This document shows, piece by piece, positions 1-10,872 of a DNA stretch of 64,000 nt. A program made the position numbers and the translations under genes. The notes beneath the pieces are model-generated. The model did no database searches. It was not told the origin of the DNA and was given only the letters and a program-made list of their open reading frames with translations. Every line of letters starts with the position of its first letter. The stretch's first letter is position 1. Source of the stretch: Desarmillaria ectypa (lineage: Eukaryota; Basidiomycota; Agaricomycetes; Agaricales; Physalacriaceae); contig JAUDYN010000001.1 in assembly GCA_030407005.1 (NCBI GenBank), forward strand, positions 1,054,001 to 1,118,000, written 5' to 3'.

Positions 1-799
1 AAGTATTGGGGGTATTCTTGTCTCGAAGACGACAAAAGAGAGATAAGCTTTGGATGGTAGTCACATTAATGGGGGCGGAAGGCGACGAGAGACAGTCTAG
101 AATGGTACAGTAGGAAGAAGGTGTAGTGTGGACTGTCAAGGCTCGTAGCTGCGGCCTAGACTGCACAACTTGGACTTGGGATACAGAAGCAGCGTTCTCG
201 ATGCACAGGTCTCCGTCTAGGATAAGGTCCCTCAGTGCTGGAAATGCCCCGAGAAAGGCAAGAAAGCTGGAGACGGAGGGAAACAGGATATGAGATATCT
301 CTAGATACGTCAGCTTCGGTGACTCTGAGATGACAGTAAACGGTAGCTCCTCCCAGCTTTGCAACTTGTGGAATTTCATCGTCAAGCAAAAGAGCTTGGG
401 TAAGAGAATGGTGGATATCTTTCGGATGTCGCCCGAGTCTCGAGGCCAGACTTCATCCTGGTATGCTCCGACGTACAACTCTCTCACAAACGGTCCAAGG
501 TGAGGGGTCGATTTTAAAAGTTCTGCGAATGTGGCTAGTTTGCCACAGTGGGAAAAGTTTGCGCTGGGGACGCCTTGATACTCGACGTGATAGGAAAATT
601 CATCCGTTGAGTATAGACCCCCGGGGAAGGTGCAAAGCCCTTCAGGCCCGATGCGAACATGGGAGAATAGATGGGACTGAGCGAGCGGAGACCAGGATCG
701 GCTAACCAGAGAGCATGAACGTAGGGTGGAAATGTCGAGATGACATTCACTGATAATTATATCAATGAGTTCAAGGGGTATGGGGATGCGTTTATCCAT
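1..799 (-). CDS. F-box/leucine-rich-type protein, 3' end beyond window
   Basis: The frame starting at the ATG at 799 stays open to base 1, giving at least 266 residues without an intron, so the gene is cut by the window edge. Residues about 5-45 form an F-box-like helix bundle: it opens IPLELIDIIISEC and continues with LRSCSLVSRSW and a QSHLF segment, the usual layout of Agaricomycete F-box proteins. The rest holds leucine-rich stretches (for example LRDLILDGDL) typical of the substrate-binding part. By family it would be a substrate adaptor of an SCF ubiquitin ligase; the target is unknown. The start is chosen because the F-box lies directly after this Met and no upstream in-frame Met is closer. 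Confidence 0.75.
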   Translation of the reverse strand, partial: MDKRIPIPLELIDIIISECHLDISTLRSCSLVSRSWSPLAQSHLFSHVRIGPEGLCTFPGGLYSTDEFSYHVEYQGVPSANFSHCGKLATFAELLKSTPHLGPFVRELYVGAYQDEVWPRDSGDIRKISTILLPKLFCLTMKFHKLQSWEELPFTVISESPKLTYLEISHILFPSVSSFLAFLGAFPALRDLILDGDLCIENAASVSQVQVVQSRPQLRALTVHTTPSSYCTILDCLSSPSAPINVTTIQSLSLFCRLRDKNTPNT

Positions 800-1339
800 A
801 TATCACATCAGCTGAATTTTTAGCAAACACGTTTTGAACGTGCAGCTACGAGCCCCCTCTACGCAGTTTAACCCACTTCGAATAAGCGAACAGCAGAGAT
901 AAGGCTTACGGAGATATATCCCGAGACAAACCTCGGTATCTTTTCAAATTAAGTTCGTTGTTTGAAAGTTGAGGGTGAGGAACAACAGCGAGTCTGAGGC
1001 CGTCGAAAGGCCGTGGGCCCGGGTAAGCATTCCACTCCTTCGAGCATTCTTGAAGTCGTCGCCAAACACGTAACTACAACCACTTCTCATCATCGCAGGC
1101 TTCTTTTGGAAACAAGTGTCGCCGTAGATTTAGAATCAAGGGCTCATTTCCCAACAGTGTCACGGCCGCTACTACCCTCATCACGGTGATTTTTGTGCTA
1201 CTACAATGATATTCTACCATAATCTGATTCATATATATAGTTCGCCTTGTTCCCAACTTCACTCATATATCTAGGAGTGTTCCTCTCTCTCGGAAAATGT
1301 GGATGGTCTTGCTGTTACCAGTTTGTCTGTGACTAACAT
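800..1339. other. Intergenic, no gene seen
   Basis: Upstream flank of the F-box gene. Only short open frames without recognisable motifs are present. Confidence 0.5.
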
Positions 1340-1670
1340 TTAATCAGTGTATACGAACTCGCTGTTGAAATCCTTGAATGTCCGTAACAGCGTGCGCGCA
1401 AAAGGTTCGTATGATGTCTCAAGTACATTTGGATCCATCGCCGCCAGTACCACACGATCTTTTCCGATTCCCTTGGAACAAATGCAGTTCTCTTCGGGCC
1501 AGAAGAGTACGACTATGGACGAGTTTGTAGTTGGAAAAGGAGAAGTACATCTTTTCTATCCCCACACTACTACTAGCATATCTGATGTTGCATTTCACTA
1601 GAACCCTGACCGGCAAGTTCTTGTCAGTATCTCTAAAGTGTCTGATACAATTTTTGATCCTCACGTGCAT
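1340..1670 (-). other. Possible coding exons, unassigned
   Basis: On the minus strand about 70 codons ending in TAA at 1342-1340 read as plausible protein (contains VLAAMDPNVLETSYEPFART). A possible intron with an AG just before 1545 would join it to a short upstream exon whose ATG is near 1670. It may be a terminal part of the unrecognised gene that starts at 3120, or a separate remnant. I found no family match and the splice model is weak. Confidence 0.25.
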
Positions 1671-1778
1671 GCTTGAGAACAGAAAGCGGCTATCTAGTAA
1701 CCCCGTAAACTTTTGTGATTGTAACAGCGTCGTATATAAGTACCCAGATGGTACCGTGCCGTGTAATGATAATATATA

Positions 1779-1879
1779 ATAAAGACGGCTTGCCAGGCTA
1801 GGTTTTTATATAGAGCTGAACTGAATCATGTGACCGTTCAACCGAAAATTGTCATATAGCCTGGCAAGCCGCTTTATAG
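1779..1879. repeat. Fold-back element / MITE-like hairpin
   Basis: Two arms of about 20 bases, one around 1780-1800 (core cggcttgccaggcta) and its reverse complement around 1856-1877 (core tagcctggcaagccg), enclose a 54-base AT-rich loop. One arm carries a single extra base. A partial third copy of the arm (tatagcctg) lies at about 1893. The layout resembles a tiny fold-back transposon relic or a stable RNA hairpin. No clear target duplication is visible. Confidence 0.5.
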
Positions 1880-2049
1880 ATACTTGCGGTCGTATAGCCT
1901 GACGCCCCTACAACCAGATGCAGGATTACAGAAGTCAGTATATGCCAAAGAAAATACGGTAGCGGCAGAATACCAGAAAGATGAATACTGCCAGAGGAAC
2001 AATGTACGGAAGCTTATGCATGTATATAATGCTGAGATACTGATATTGT

Positions 2050-3120
2050 TCCTTACGTATTAAGAAATAAGGGAGGATTCGGAATCGAGGGCCTCTATTA
2101 TTCTGTCTTGATCTTTCTCTGTATCCTGTCCGTGAGTGAAATCGCACTGAAGATTGAAATGGGGCGACTCGCGTTTACAAACAACGGCATGGCCGAGCAA
2201 CCACTGCGAAACGTAGACAAAGGCTTCGGCGCTGGGCGCTCTTCATTATCAGACGCCAAGGTCGTCGTACTTGTACTGAGTGTTGACTCGGTACTGGTGG
2301 AGCCTGAAATGCGTACTTGAGGCGGCTTGCGTTTGATATCTTCCTCGCTCAATGGCTAGCGATTGGGCATGTACTGTCTGACGTATCCGATAAGGTGCGC
2401 CCACGTACTTGTTCCTAGCGGAAAATACCAGTACACCACGGCGCGGAAAAAGTGACCCCACGTACCCCACGTACCTTCCATACTTCTTACAACTTCTTTC
2501 TATTTTCAAGTCTGCAAGAGACACTAGTACAGAATACATGGAGCGGATAGCGGACGTAAAATCATAAAAGGCTCACTGATATTTTTTGCCGAAAACATAT
2601 GGATGCCAATCCATAGGAGCCGCTGGAGGTCTATGTCAAGGTTGACGAGCTCGACATCTCGATTTAGTGGGAATGCGGCTTCGTACATGTTTTTCCAAAA
2701 CTCTGGGTAATGCTTAGCATCCTTGCGATACCGGGAAGCTGGACGAGGTGCCTTGTCACCAAACACAAGCTTGGGTCTGGTAATGGCAGTCGGCGAGAAG
2801 ATCTTGCGTTGGTATCACCTCATCAAAATCTTCCCACTTGACGATACTGAAAGGACTGACAGGTGTCGCAATCCTGATTCGTGGAATATCTGATTTAACC
2901 CTCGCAGTACAGGAATAAATTCGGCTTCAAGCTTGGTGAGAGCAGGAGCTAACGCGGGAGAATGGACGGTGTGAACTTCGGTGGCGTCGGGAGGAATTGG
3001 TTGCCATGCTGAAAAGAAAGGGCCGTAGAAAAAACGAGGCCTGATTAGCATCCATGGACGGTTGCCTAACTGGGAGTAGACAGAGCGCGGCTTTAAGTAG
3101 AGCTTGATGTCGGAGTCCAT
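2050..3120 (-). CDS. Unrecognised protein, left paralogue of the inverted pair
   Basis: The first exon starts at the ATG at 3120 (MDSDIKLYLKPRS) and encodes about 100 residues that are almost identical to the copy starting at 18516. A 42-nt in-frame intron containing a stop (donor GTGATA near 2816) would join it to the segment reading KLVFGDKAPRP, then FWKNMYEAAFP and DVELVNLDIDLQ. Further exons on the same strand (MSEEDIKRKPPQV near 2352, then a KDQDRI segment near 2110) also have counterparts in the right copy, but at much lower similarity. The 3' end is uncertain. I do not recognise the family. It diverges from the cyclase gene across a 338-bp shared promoter. Confidence 0.5.
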
Positions 3121-3458
3121 GATAGACTAAGAAAGGGGCGCAATCGCACTGCCAGCATCTGTGCTTATTTGCATAAAAATGTCATGAAACTTGAAAGTAG
3201 TAGTAGTAGTAGTCGAAAGTCACCACGAACTTGAAGCCGCCGTCCCAACCCGAAAGATATCTCTAAGGACTTTGAAGCGGTAGAGGTGCATCGATCAGAG
3301 CCGTTTTCCGCCGCCATCATATGACGACCCAGGGTCCTCATAATCCATCTACTGTCAGTCTGGGAAAGATAGGTGCTCAGTAGACGACACCCTTCAAGAT
3401 ATCTCGCTTACTATGCTCAGATATTTGAATCGTCGGTTCTCCCGTCATCATCGCAACC
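3121..3458. promoter_or_regulatory. Shared divergent promoter with AGT microsatellite
   Basis: A 338-bp gap between the divergent starts at 3120 and 3459. It carries six AGT units at about 3195-3212; the matching stretch in the right arm has seven. The gap is otherwise nearly identical in both arms, so both gene pairs probably share the same control signals. Confidence 0.45.
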
Positions 3459-4109
3459 ATGACCATACAAAGTGTCGACCTTAGCCATCCACTCGATCCA
3501 TTCAACATGTCCCTCTATCCCGGCGACCCACCCTATACCTGTTCTCCCCATGCAACCATCCAAGAACACGGCTACAGCGTCCAAACCATTTCTCTCTGCA
3601 CACATACTGGCACTCACGTCGATGCCCCTTCTCACTTCTTCGACAAAGCAAACTCCATCGACCAGATCCCCCTCGCTTCCTTCATCCGGCCAGCCATCAT
3701 CGTCGATGTCAGTAAAAATGTCGTTCCCCGGAGCAGAATCACCTGGGACGACCTCAGCCTGGACATCAACGACGGATCGGAAGCCATAGTGCTCATCCGT
3801 ACAGACTGGTCCAAATATTGGGGAGAACCAGAGTATGTCAACCACCCCTTCCTCGATGCAGATGCCGCTAGGCAACTCGTTGCTCGCGGCGTGTCAGCTA
3901 TCGGTATCGACACGCTCAGTCCCGACGAGACAGAAGGGAGCGCAGATGATTTTGGGGTGCACCAAGCGATTCTTGGTGCTGGCGGTCTCATTGTCGAGAA
4001 CCTAAAGAACCTTGCAGCTATACCAGAAGGTGCATTCGTTAATTTCATCCCTTTGAATCTGAAAGGTGGAGATGGGTCACCTGTGAGAGCGTTCGCGTAT
4101 GTACCATAA
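3459..4109 (+). CDS. Putative cyclase / kynurenine formamidase-like hydrolase (left copy)
   Basis: A single exon of 216 residues. The motif HTGTHVDAPSHF at about residues 50-61 is the metal-binding HxGTHxDxPxH signature of the cyclase family (PF04199), which includes bacterial kynurenine formamidase KynB, isatin hydrolase and other metal-dependent hydrolases of cyclic or N-acyl amides. Length fits the family (about 210-260 residues). There is no signal peptide, so it is probably cytosolic. The true substrate cannot be told from sequence. It differs from the copy at 17524-18174 at four residues (Gly/Asp, Ile/Val, Val/Ile, Asp/Asn), all outside the motif, so both are likely active. Confidence 0.85.
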   Translation: MTIQSVDLSHPLDPFNMSLYPGDPPYTCSPHATIQEHGYSVQTISLCTHTGTHVDAPSHFFDKANSIDQIPLASFIRPAIIVDVSKNVVPRSRITWDDLSLDINDGSEAIVLIRTDWSKYWGEPEYVNHPFLDADAARQLVARGVSAIGIDTLSPDETEGSADDFGVHQAILGAGGLIVENLKNLAAIPEGAFVNFIPLNLKGGDGSPVRAFAYVP

Positions 4110-4569
4110 TATTGTCGAATTCATCTCGTTTATGCCTCTTCTGTGCTATATTGTTCACTCCCGTTCGGTTCCCAGGATCTATGCTGGACCTTTTCCTTTC
4201 GCTCATGCTTTGGATACCACCAAGAATGCAAGGACTAGGGTCTGTTGCCTTTTTCCTACGTACATTCGCACAAATTATAACTTGTTCGACGCTTGACCGC
4301 ACCTTTTGTTTGAAAAACACACTGGAACCAATCAAAAGAAAGGAAATGCTCGATGCACCTCGCAATTTCGACTGAGACCACCTTTGGAACCATCCATTCC
4401 CCAGTCCCTTTGCGCGGCGATATCTTTATTATATGCATCCGAAATATCAACGTTGGAGGATGGTCTTCTATGACGGTCACATCGTTGGTGAGGTATCTAC
4501 TATTCTGGGAGGGGAGGCCGCCAATTATGCTGCAACGGCGGGAAGTGAGTCGAAAGGAAAGTGGTGGTT

Positions 4570-5124
4570 GAGTCGAAGCGGCAAATTTCCAAAAATACGC
4601 GTCTAAATTTTACACGGCGCCACAGTACATCTCGGTGCAAATGTGCTCCGTAACTTCACAGTGAGTATAAGACCATTTGAGCATGATTTTGTATTGCTTG
4701 CATCTGTAATTATTTATCACTTGAGGGAACAAAATAGGGGAAAACGGGAAATGATTTTCATACAATAACCTCCTTCTCTTCCTACCATGACCATCTACCT
4801 TCAACTTTGAAACGTCCTCACCGCACACCGTCACGACGACCATTCTTCTCACTGCCGTCGTCGCCTGTGCATGCGCTCTCACTGAAGGAAAACCCGTGGA
4901 CCATCATATATTGTTCGACATTAAAGGTGCTCTAAAGGTTTCCCAAGGCATTCTAGGCTGGATTCCTCATTACCATTCCCACCGATGCTCCGAACTGTAA
5001 TATACAAGATCTAGCACGCCGCGGGGTGCGCGAAGCTCTAGACCGATTTGGATATCAGATCCGGAGATGTTGATAAAGGTGAATCAAGCTCCTTTGATCG
5101 CCATCCCTCGCTAGAGCTTCCACC
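4570..5124. other. Intergenic, no gene seen
   Basis: It separates the inverted-repeat arm from the urate hydroxylase-like gene and probably holds that gene's promoter. Only short unconvincing frames are present. Confidence 0.5.
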
Positions 5125-6453
5125 ATGAAAGTATGCATCATCGGAGCAGGTATGGGTGGGCTGGCTGCGTCCATTGCCCTGCAGCAGGATGGCCACGAAA
5201 CTGTTGTGTATGAGCGAGTCTCGGACCTCCGACCCATTGGTGCCGCTATTTCAGTCTGGTGCAACGGTGTCAAGGTCCTCGCTAAGCTCGGGCTACTCAA
5301 GCAAGTAGAAAGGGTGTCTGGTCACATGAATAGGATGAGCTACCGAAAGTGGGACAGTGGCGAGGTGTACTGCGATTTCAGCTTGCTACCCCTGTACGAG
5401 GAGGTGTGTAGGATCTCATTGACGGTCAGAGTCTGAACGGAGACTTTGTTTGCAGGTGAAACAGCGGGCATACCCTATCGCAAGAGCTGAGCTGCAGCAA
5501 ATGCTCCTCGATGCCAATGCTCCAGCACCTATCCACCTCCAGAAGCGCGCCGTGTTCTACTCGACTTCCGAGGACGGTGTTACGGTATTGTTTGAAGATG
5601 GGTCGACAGAGACAGCTGACTTTGTCGTTATCGCAGATGGAACGCATTCCAAGCTGCGCAACCAGGTCACCAAGACAGAGATTAAGAGAGATTATGTCGG
5701 ATATGTGAACTGGAACGGACCTATCGAGATGAAGGAGTTCGAGGTTTGACTTACTCTTTTCTGCCTATATTTTGATTTCATGTCGAGCCATAGGGACTGA
5801 TATCGAACGATAAATGGACGCAGTTTGTTGGCGAAGGCAAACGAGTATCGCTTATGCCCATGTCAGCGACACATTACTACTACTTCTTCGACGTCCCTCT
5901 TCCTCTATCCTCCGCGCCTAAACGTCTGGAAGAATACCGCTCTACCCTCGCGAAACATTTTGGTCACTGGCATTCAACTGTCCAGAGACTCATTGAGCGG
6001 CTAGATCCCTCTAAGGTAGCGCGCGTAGAAATACACGACACCAAGAAGCTTCCCACGCTCGTTGACCTTGAGTCGGGGCGTGCATTACTCATTGGTGACG
6101 CCGCACATGCTACCTGTCCGGACCTAGGGCAAGGAGGCTGCCAAGCGTTTGAAGATGCGTTCGTTCTTCAACAGCTGTTCCGTGAGCACCGGATATCTCC
6201 TGCATTCTCGTCGACGAAACCAGATGTCGAGGCTCTTCGTGCTGTGCTCCGAGATTTTCAGGATCAGAGGGGAGATCGCACGGCAGAGCTGGTTTTACGT
6301 GCGAGGAAACGGTCTGGGGTGACACACCAGCTGGGCGACCCGCAGGAGACACTGGACTGGTATGAAGAGCTCAAGACGGAGGACGGGACGGGAATCATGA
6401 GGGGGATGATCAAGACAATCCTTGGTGCACCGGCGCAACTGGACCATCCTTAG
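5125..6453 (+). CDS. FAD-dependent urate hydroxylase-like monooxygenase (HpxO type)
   Basis: Three exons (5125-5403, 5456-5743, 5794-6453) join in frame to 408 residues. The N-terminus carries the FAD-binding GAGMGG motif (residues 7-12), then GAAISVWCNGVK, YVGYVNWNG, EGKRVSLMPMS, YYYFFDVPLP and the second FAD motif LIGDAAHATCPDLGQGG. These segments follow bacterial HpxO closely over the full length, much more so than salicylate hydroxylases. HpxO oxidises urate to 5-hydroxyisourate with NADH and O2 instead of using a cofactor-free uricase. Arg206 and Tyr218 sit where I recall the substrate-contacting Arg204 and Tyr216 of Klebsiella HpxO. No targeting signal is seen. Substrate remains inferred. 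Confidence 0.8.
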
Positions 6454-6557
6454 ATTTATAATTTGGAATACAGACAGGAAAATAAATCTAAATTATCTAA
6501 ATGTCACGGTGGTGCACGACGTGAATCGGAAATCGGAACCGGTTCCTTCCCGCCACC

Positions 6558-6929
6558 ATGCAAAAAGTCCCTGCCGTAGCCGACTCTGACTTTTCTTCCA
6601 ATTCTGCTGCCTCTAGGAACGCGATGAAAGAGAATGCGGGCAAGAACAGTTCACCAGGTTCACCCCGAATTTCTTGCAACCTTCTCTCTTATTGACATCT
6701 CTTCAGTATCTCAAAAGGTAGCTTATTGTTCGACTTTAAGGGCCTATTCACTTCAAGGCTTATCCAGGAGCCGATATCGTCAGTCTCACTGTCTATCACA
6801 GCTCAGAAACGCCACATTCTTCGCCCATCTCCTCCACGACCTGCATCTCCTGCGACTCTCGTGATGCTGACAGAACCTTTGCTGATGTCGTGGTGCTTTG
6901 ACAATTCCTGGCTCGAGAAGCACTTGTGA
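6558..6929 (+). CDS. Possible small multi-exon gene, unrecognised
   Basis: An ATG in a CCACC context at 6558 opens a Ser/Asn-rich reading (MQKVPAVADSDFSSNS). Candidate introns of about 50 nt (donors at about 6657 and 6718) would splice it to a segment rich in Arg-Pro-Ser (RPSPPRPASPATL) ending at 6929. No domain is recognised. It lies between two convergent genes and may be noise. Confidence 0.25.
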
Positions 6930-7009
6930 TTTGCTGATACTTCCAATGTATATCCCGGAAAGAATTCGTACATGCATCCAAAGCTGCCTGTTACTAATTG
7001 ATGCAACAC

Positions 7010-8548
7010 TCAAATCGTCTTCTTGTTATCCTGCCCGCCCTTAAGGACGACGCTCTCGATTTCAAAGCGCCCAGTTGCATTCAGCCGTTCCATCAGTGCG
7101 TCCCCCATCGCCGAAGCTGGCGTTAGGATACCACCGCGCCGTGCAAACGGCCGGATCGTTTCTGGGTGAAGAAGACATAGTGCTGCTTCTGCCACCATAA
7201 CTGCAAGATCCAGAGTTAGCGTCGCCTACGTAAAACAGTGGCAAACGTACTGCAAGAAAGGAGATACCCCGGATCTCCCTGCCCTTTAAATGTCGTCTTG
7301 GCGTACGTAGACCCAGACCGTGTAATATTGACCAAGTCCAGACCGCCTAATTCAACTTCCGCGTCGGTAGGACCTTCCCCGGGCTTGCGAAGAAGCTTTT
7401 TGATGATGAAGCGTATCTACGTGAGAGTGAGCGTCGAAGAACCCATGATTGGCATTGGCACGCACCGGAGAAATCATCAGGCCCACCAAGCTCAAGACCA
7501 AGCTCAGCGAAGCAACGGCGGCCACGACAACGTTAGGCCGGATACTCAGCTCATCGTACGTGAACTGAGGGCCATACCGGGCCTTCTCAGCCGCCTCTGA
7601 CCGCTCCAAGTCTCCTTCCAACCGCGCCTGTATCGCGTCATACTCAAGCAGCCCCCACGTCCGCTGCACGATTGCCCTATCGACGTTCGACATGAACCAC
7701 TGTCCGCCCACCAAAGTCTCGTCGCTGAAGGGTATGTGCAGTTTTCGCACGAGTTTGAATGGCTGCTTTTGAGGAACGCCGACGATAGGGCTTAGAGCGT
7801 GGTTGGACATGGCCCAGCGAAGTTTCAACTGCGGGACGTCCTCGATCATCGTGAAGATTGTCGCGAGGCTACCTCCCGAGGCTGTTCCATCAAAATGCCA
7901 TGCGGTGGTCGAGTTGTCGATGGGGCTCTGAAGGGTCTTGGAACCGAGGTAGACGCAGAGATCGCTGGGTATACAGTCCATCCCGCATGTTGGCACGATA
8001 ATCGAGCCGGTTTTAGTGGCGAAATAGTCGAATCTGTGCAAGTAAATCTTCTAGCAAAAATGGGGAGATAGAAGAGAGACGTACTCTTGGATAATATCCT
8101 TCACCCAGAAGGGCTCTCCGGTGAGGTCGACGTAGTGTATGCCATTCTGTACACAGGCCCTGCTAGACGTCAACAGAACGAATGGAAAGAAAAAATTACC
8201 ACGTACCTAACTACTGGCGTGCCATATGTCCAATATGGACCTACAGTGTTGATGACGACCTTGGTCGTTTTTACCGCCGCCTCGACCTGATCCGGTTTCA
8301 TAACGTCCACCTGCAGCACAGTAACCGATTCTGGCAGCGAAAACTCTGCGACGATGGCGTTGAGGGCATCCTTCCTACGCCCGGCGATGGAAAAAGTGAA
8401 AGACGAGCGTTGGGGGTGACTGCAGAGATAGCGAACGGTTTGACGACCGGTTATACCTGGTGCCGGAACGACATCAGACAAGAAAAGGGGGTCCTAGGAA
8501 CTACTTACCTGTCGCACCAAGGACAAGGATGTCGGTTTTCTTGCTCAT
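7010..8548 (-). CDS. Saccharopine dehydrogenase-like NAD(P) oxidoreductase
   Basis: The start at 8548 gives MSKKTDILVLGATG; a first intron interrupts directly after the glycine motif and the exon continues ITGRQTVRYLCSH, a GxxGxxG Rossmann fold. Later landmarks are INTVGPYWTYG, ACVQNGIHYVDLTGEPFW, VPTCGMDCIPSDL and, near the C-terminus, GQGDPGYLLSC and GGILTPASAMGDAL. These are the landmarks of the SCCPDH / trans-acting enoyl reductase branch, not of true lysine-pathway saccharopine dehydrogenase. About six exons splice in frame to about 420 residues. A hydrophobic stretch (VVVAAVASLSLVLSLVGLMI) before the C-terminal part suggests membrane or lipid-droplet association, as for other SCCPDH proteins. 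The natural substrate is unknown, probably a lipid. Confidence 0.75.
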
Positions 8549-8761
8549 GGTGGTAGAGAGAGGAGGAGCTGAGGCGAATTGCGGATAATCATATGCATAT
8601 GTTCCACTTGGAACCAGCTACGGTGATGTATTGATACAAATTACGATCTATTACTCAAAAGCTGTTCCATCCATCCGTACTCCCATATTTTGCTTTATAT
8701 CCATACCTAGCAGTTTCATTTTGCCGGCCTAAAGAAAAGATTATCCAAGACAATTTATTTA

Positions 8762-9745
8762 CTAAGAGATGTGACCGACCTCAATTCTTTCATTCTGTAC
8801 TTTTCTCAGCTCCATGAGTTGTTCGCGGCTCATGTAACTCTCGCTTTCTACCAGTTTCTTCTTATGCGCGCCACTGATCGCCTTCATGTCGGCTTGGGGG
8901 TCATACGTGTCGGCTGATGGAGGAACAAACTCTCCCGAACGCAATGCAGACATGCGCCGTTCGTATGCCTCCATGTTGTAGTATTTCTCGTGGGGGAGCG
9001 TTGCTAGGTTATGGTGAACATTAGTGAGAACAGACACTACGAGTAGGAACTCACCGGTATTGAAGTCTTCCACGAACCGCGCGAATTCCTTCTTGCTCTG
9101 ATCTTTCGAAACTATTTCAGGGTTTATCTTGCGCTCTTCGACAAGCCATGTGTGAAATTCTGGTCCTTTGGAAAATATACTGAACATTTGTGAGGACTGG
9201 CGAAACGACGAAGAGCCAACAACACGTACTCAATCTCAGATATGATTCCGTATTTGCCCCACTGAGGAACCACGGCTTTCTTCTTCTGCTTCTTCAGGCG
9301 AACGTAAGTGCAAGATAATACAAAGGCAAGAGGGTATACGCACCTTCCGCTCCTTCTTTTCTCTTTTCCGTTCCTTTCTTTCTCGTCGTTCCTTGCTGTC
9401 TTTCCGTCGTTTCTTCTTCTTGTCAACGGAAGATGCGCTGGATGATGACAACGACCTGTTTCTCCGTGACCTTCCTTCTCTCTTCCATCGGTCACGAGAT
9501 GTCGACCGCCTCTTGTCCCGAGAAACTGATCTCCTTCCATCGCGAGAAGTCGACCTTGAGTACTTCCGCCGTTTGTTCACTGGGCTCCGACTTCGACTTC
9601 GTCTGTTGGTAGAAGCCCGCGTAAGTGAGTATTCACATTCCCTCCTTCCACGTTCTGGGCTGCGATCATCATAGCGCCGTCTAGGTGAGCGGTCTTGAGG
9701 CATCTTGTGGTCGTAGCTGGTAAAGGTTGCTTTGTTTGGATCCAA
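8762..9745 (-). CDS. RS-rich nuclear protein with conserved WGKYG-type C-terminus
   Basis: The N-terminal half is a dense Arg/Ser and Lys/Arg region (SRSRSPVNKRRKY, then KERRERKERKREKKERK). The C-terminal half splices over three short introns into a compact block: PQWGKYGIISEIDIFSK, PEFHTWLVEERKINPE, then FVEDFNTATLPHEKYYNMEA. This pairing of an RS region with the WGKYG...FNTATLP..KYYN block recurs in eukaryotic nuclear proteins linked to splicing or cell-cycle control; the plant style cell-cycle inhibitor SCI1 is the named relative I would test first. The start could be Met at 9745 or at 9703. Another open frame at 9746-9921 on the same strand could hold an upstream exon. Confidence 0.65.
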
Positions 9746-9921
9746 AGCGATTGATCAATCGATGACGCATAGTTTTCGAAAGCCACCGCTGTGATTCTAA
9801 TTTGATTTTCAGTCAAGTTCGGTTCGACCTTCAAGTCAATGGGGGCCTTCTGTCTGTCATACGCCTTATTCCTGTCTTGAGCCTTTTGAACGGCGCTGGT
9901 CTGGTGATCCATACTATTCAT

Positions 9922-10795
9922 GCTGAACCTTGATGGGGATACTGTAAAATGTCACTGCCAAGCCGGGAGCCCTGGCTAAGTATGTGGTAAAGGTACGAGC
10001 GCTACTTTGACTCCACCTGGCTCCACTATCCGTTTGTTATGTGTGCCTCCTTACCCCCAAATTTATATATGAACGGCTCAAAAAGACTTCACTCCCGACA
10101 ATACCTCCAACAGGATATACCGGGTGCTATTCGCGTGTAGCAATCTAAGCATATACGTTATGACATGCTCCTAGAACTTCCAGGGCCATTCCCTCTGCTG
10201 ATTGTGTCTGCCTGGTAATGTGTTCTTTCGTAAAAAGAAATAGCCAAGTTAATAGCCCAGACGTACATCGCATGCGGTGAGCAATTGTCTTCGGCCTCCA
10301 GGCGATCTTGAGTCATTCCGTTACTAAACGATCCTAGTCACTGGAACATTTAGGTAACGTAAGATACGCCTGATGTCTCATTGAATTGAGCCCTCCACAA
10401 AATTGGGAACCAAGGAATGTCTACATACTAGGGAGATTGCCATCGTAACGCCGGTTGCGATTAATAGCTTTATTCAATACTGCGTCCATGCTGAAGAACC
10501 CGTGACTAAGCATGTATGTAGCTGCCCTTCGAAAAGAAATGCTGGACTTGTGTTAGTCAACGGGAATGAAGCATTGGCAGAGTTCCAGAAATATCACGGC
10601 GTCTCGCTAGGCTACTTGAGGAGCTCAACACCCACTTTACGGGTATTTTGCAACTTTTGTCTTGTGAAAGCCTGAGACATCGGTGATCACATCATTTGGT
10701 GGCGCGTGCGCGTTCCATGTTTGGCACATCATTTCCTTCGCGTCACGGTCTAGTAATTCATTCGACAAAGTTCCCTCAACAGGGTCCTTACCGCT
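9922..10795. other. Intergenic, no gene seen
   Basis: Gap between the RS-protein gene and the BBE-like gene, transcribed away from each other. A 90-codon frame at 10403-10675 has no recognisable domain. Confidence 0.45.
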
Positions 10796-10804
10796 GTATT
10801 TAAG
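10796..10804 (+). promoter_or_regulatory. TATA-like box of BBE-like gene
   Basis: The sequence gtatttaag lies about 70 bp before the ATG at 10873, a spacing shared with the TATA-like boxes of the genes at 13892 and 22564. Confidence 0.4.
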
Positions 10805-10872
10805 CAGGGCTACATATGAGGACGTCCTACTCCTACTGCCACGCTTAACGGGGCTCTATTCATTGTACTACC

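Larger units (their letters stand above)
2838..4569. repeat. Left arm of 1.73-kb inverted repeat
   Basis: This stretch matches 17067-18803 in reverse orientation. It holds exon 1 of the unrecognised gene, the shared promoter, the whole cyclase gene and about 460 bp of its 3' flank. Cyclase proteins from the two arms differ at only 4 of 216 residues. The match stops sharply at about 4569, while at about 2838 it drops to weak but still detectable protein similarity. Confidence 0.9.

Noticed and set aside
2098..2352. Overlapping frames on both strands near 2.1-2.35 kb as separate genes
   Set aside because: The minus-strand frame resembles an exon of the outer paralogue at 19175; the plus-strand frame is its shadow.
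3417..3875. 152-codon minus-strand frame opposite the left cyclase gene (and its twin at 17758-18216)
   Set aside because: It is the antisense shadow of the cyclase exon; its acidic composition follows from the opposite strand's codons, and no motif is present.
9393..9674. Plus-strand frame rich in Leu/Arg within the RS-protein gene
   Set aside because: Shadow of the Arg/Ser-rich coding sequence on the other strand.
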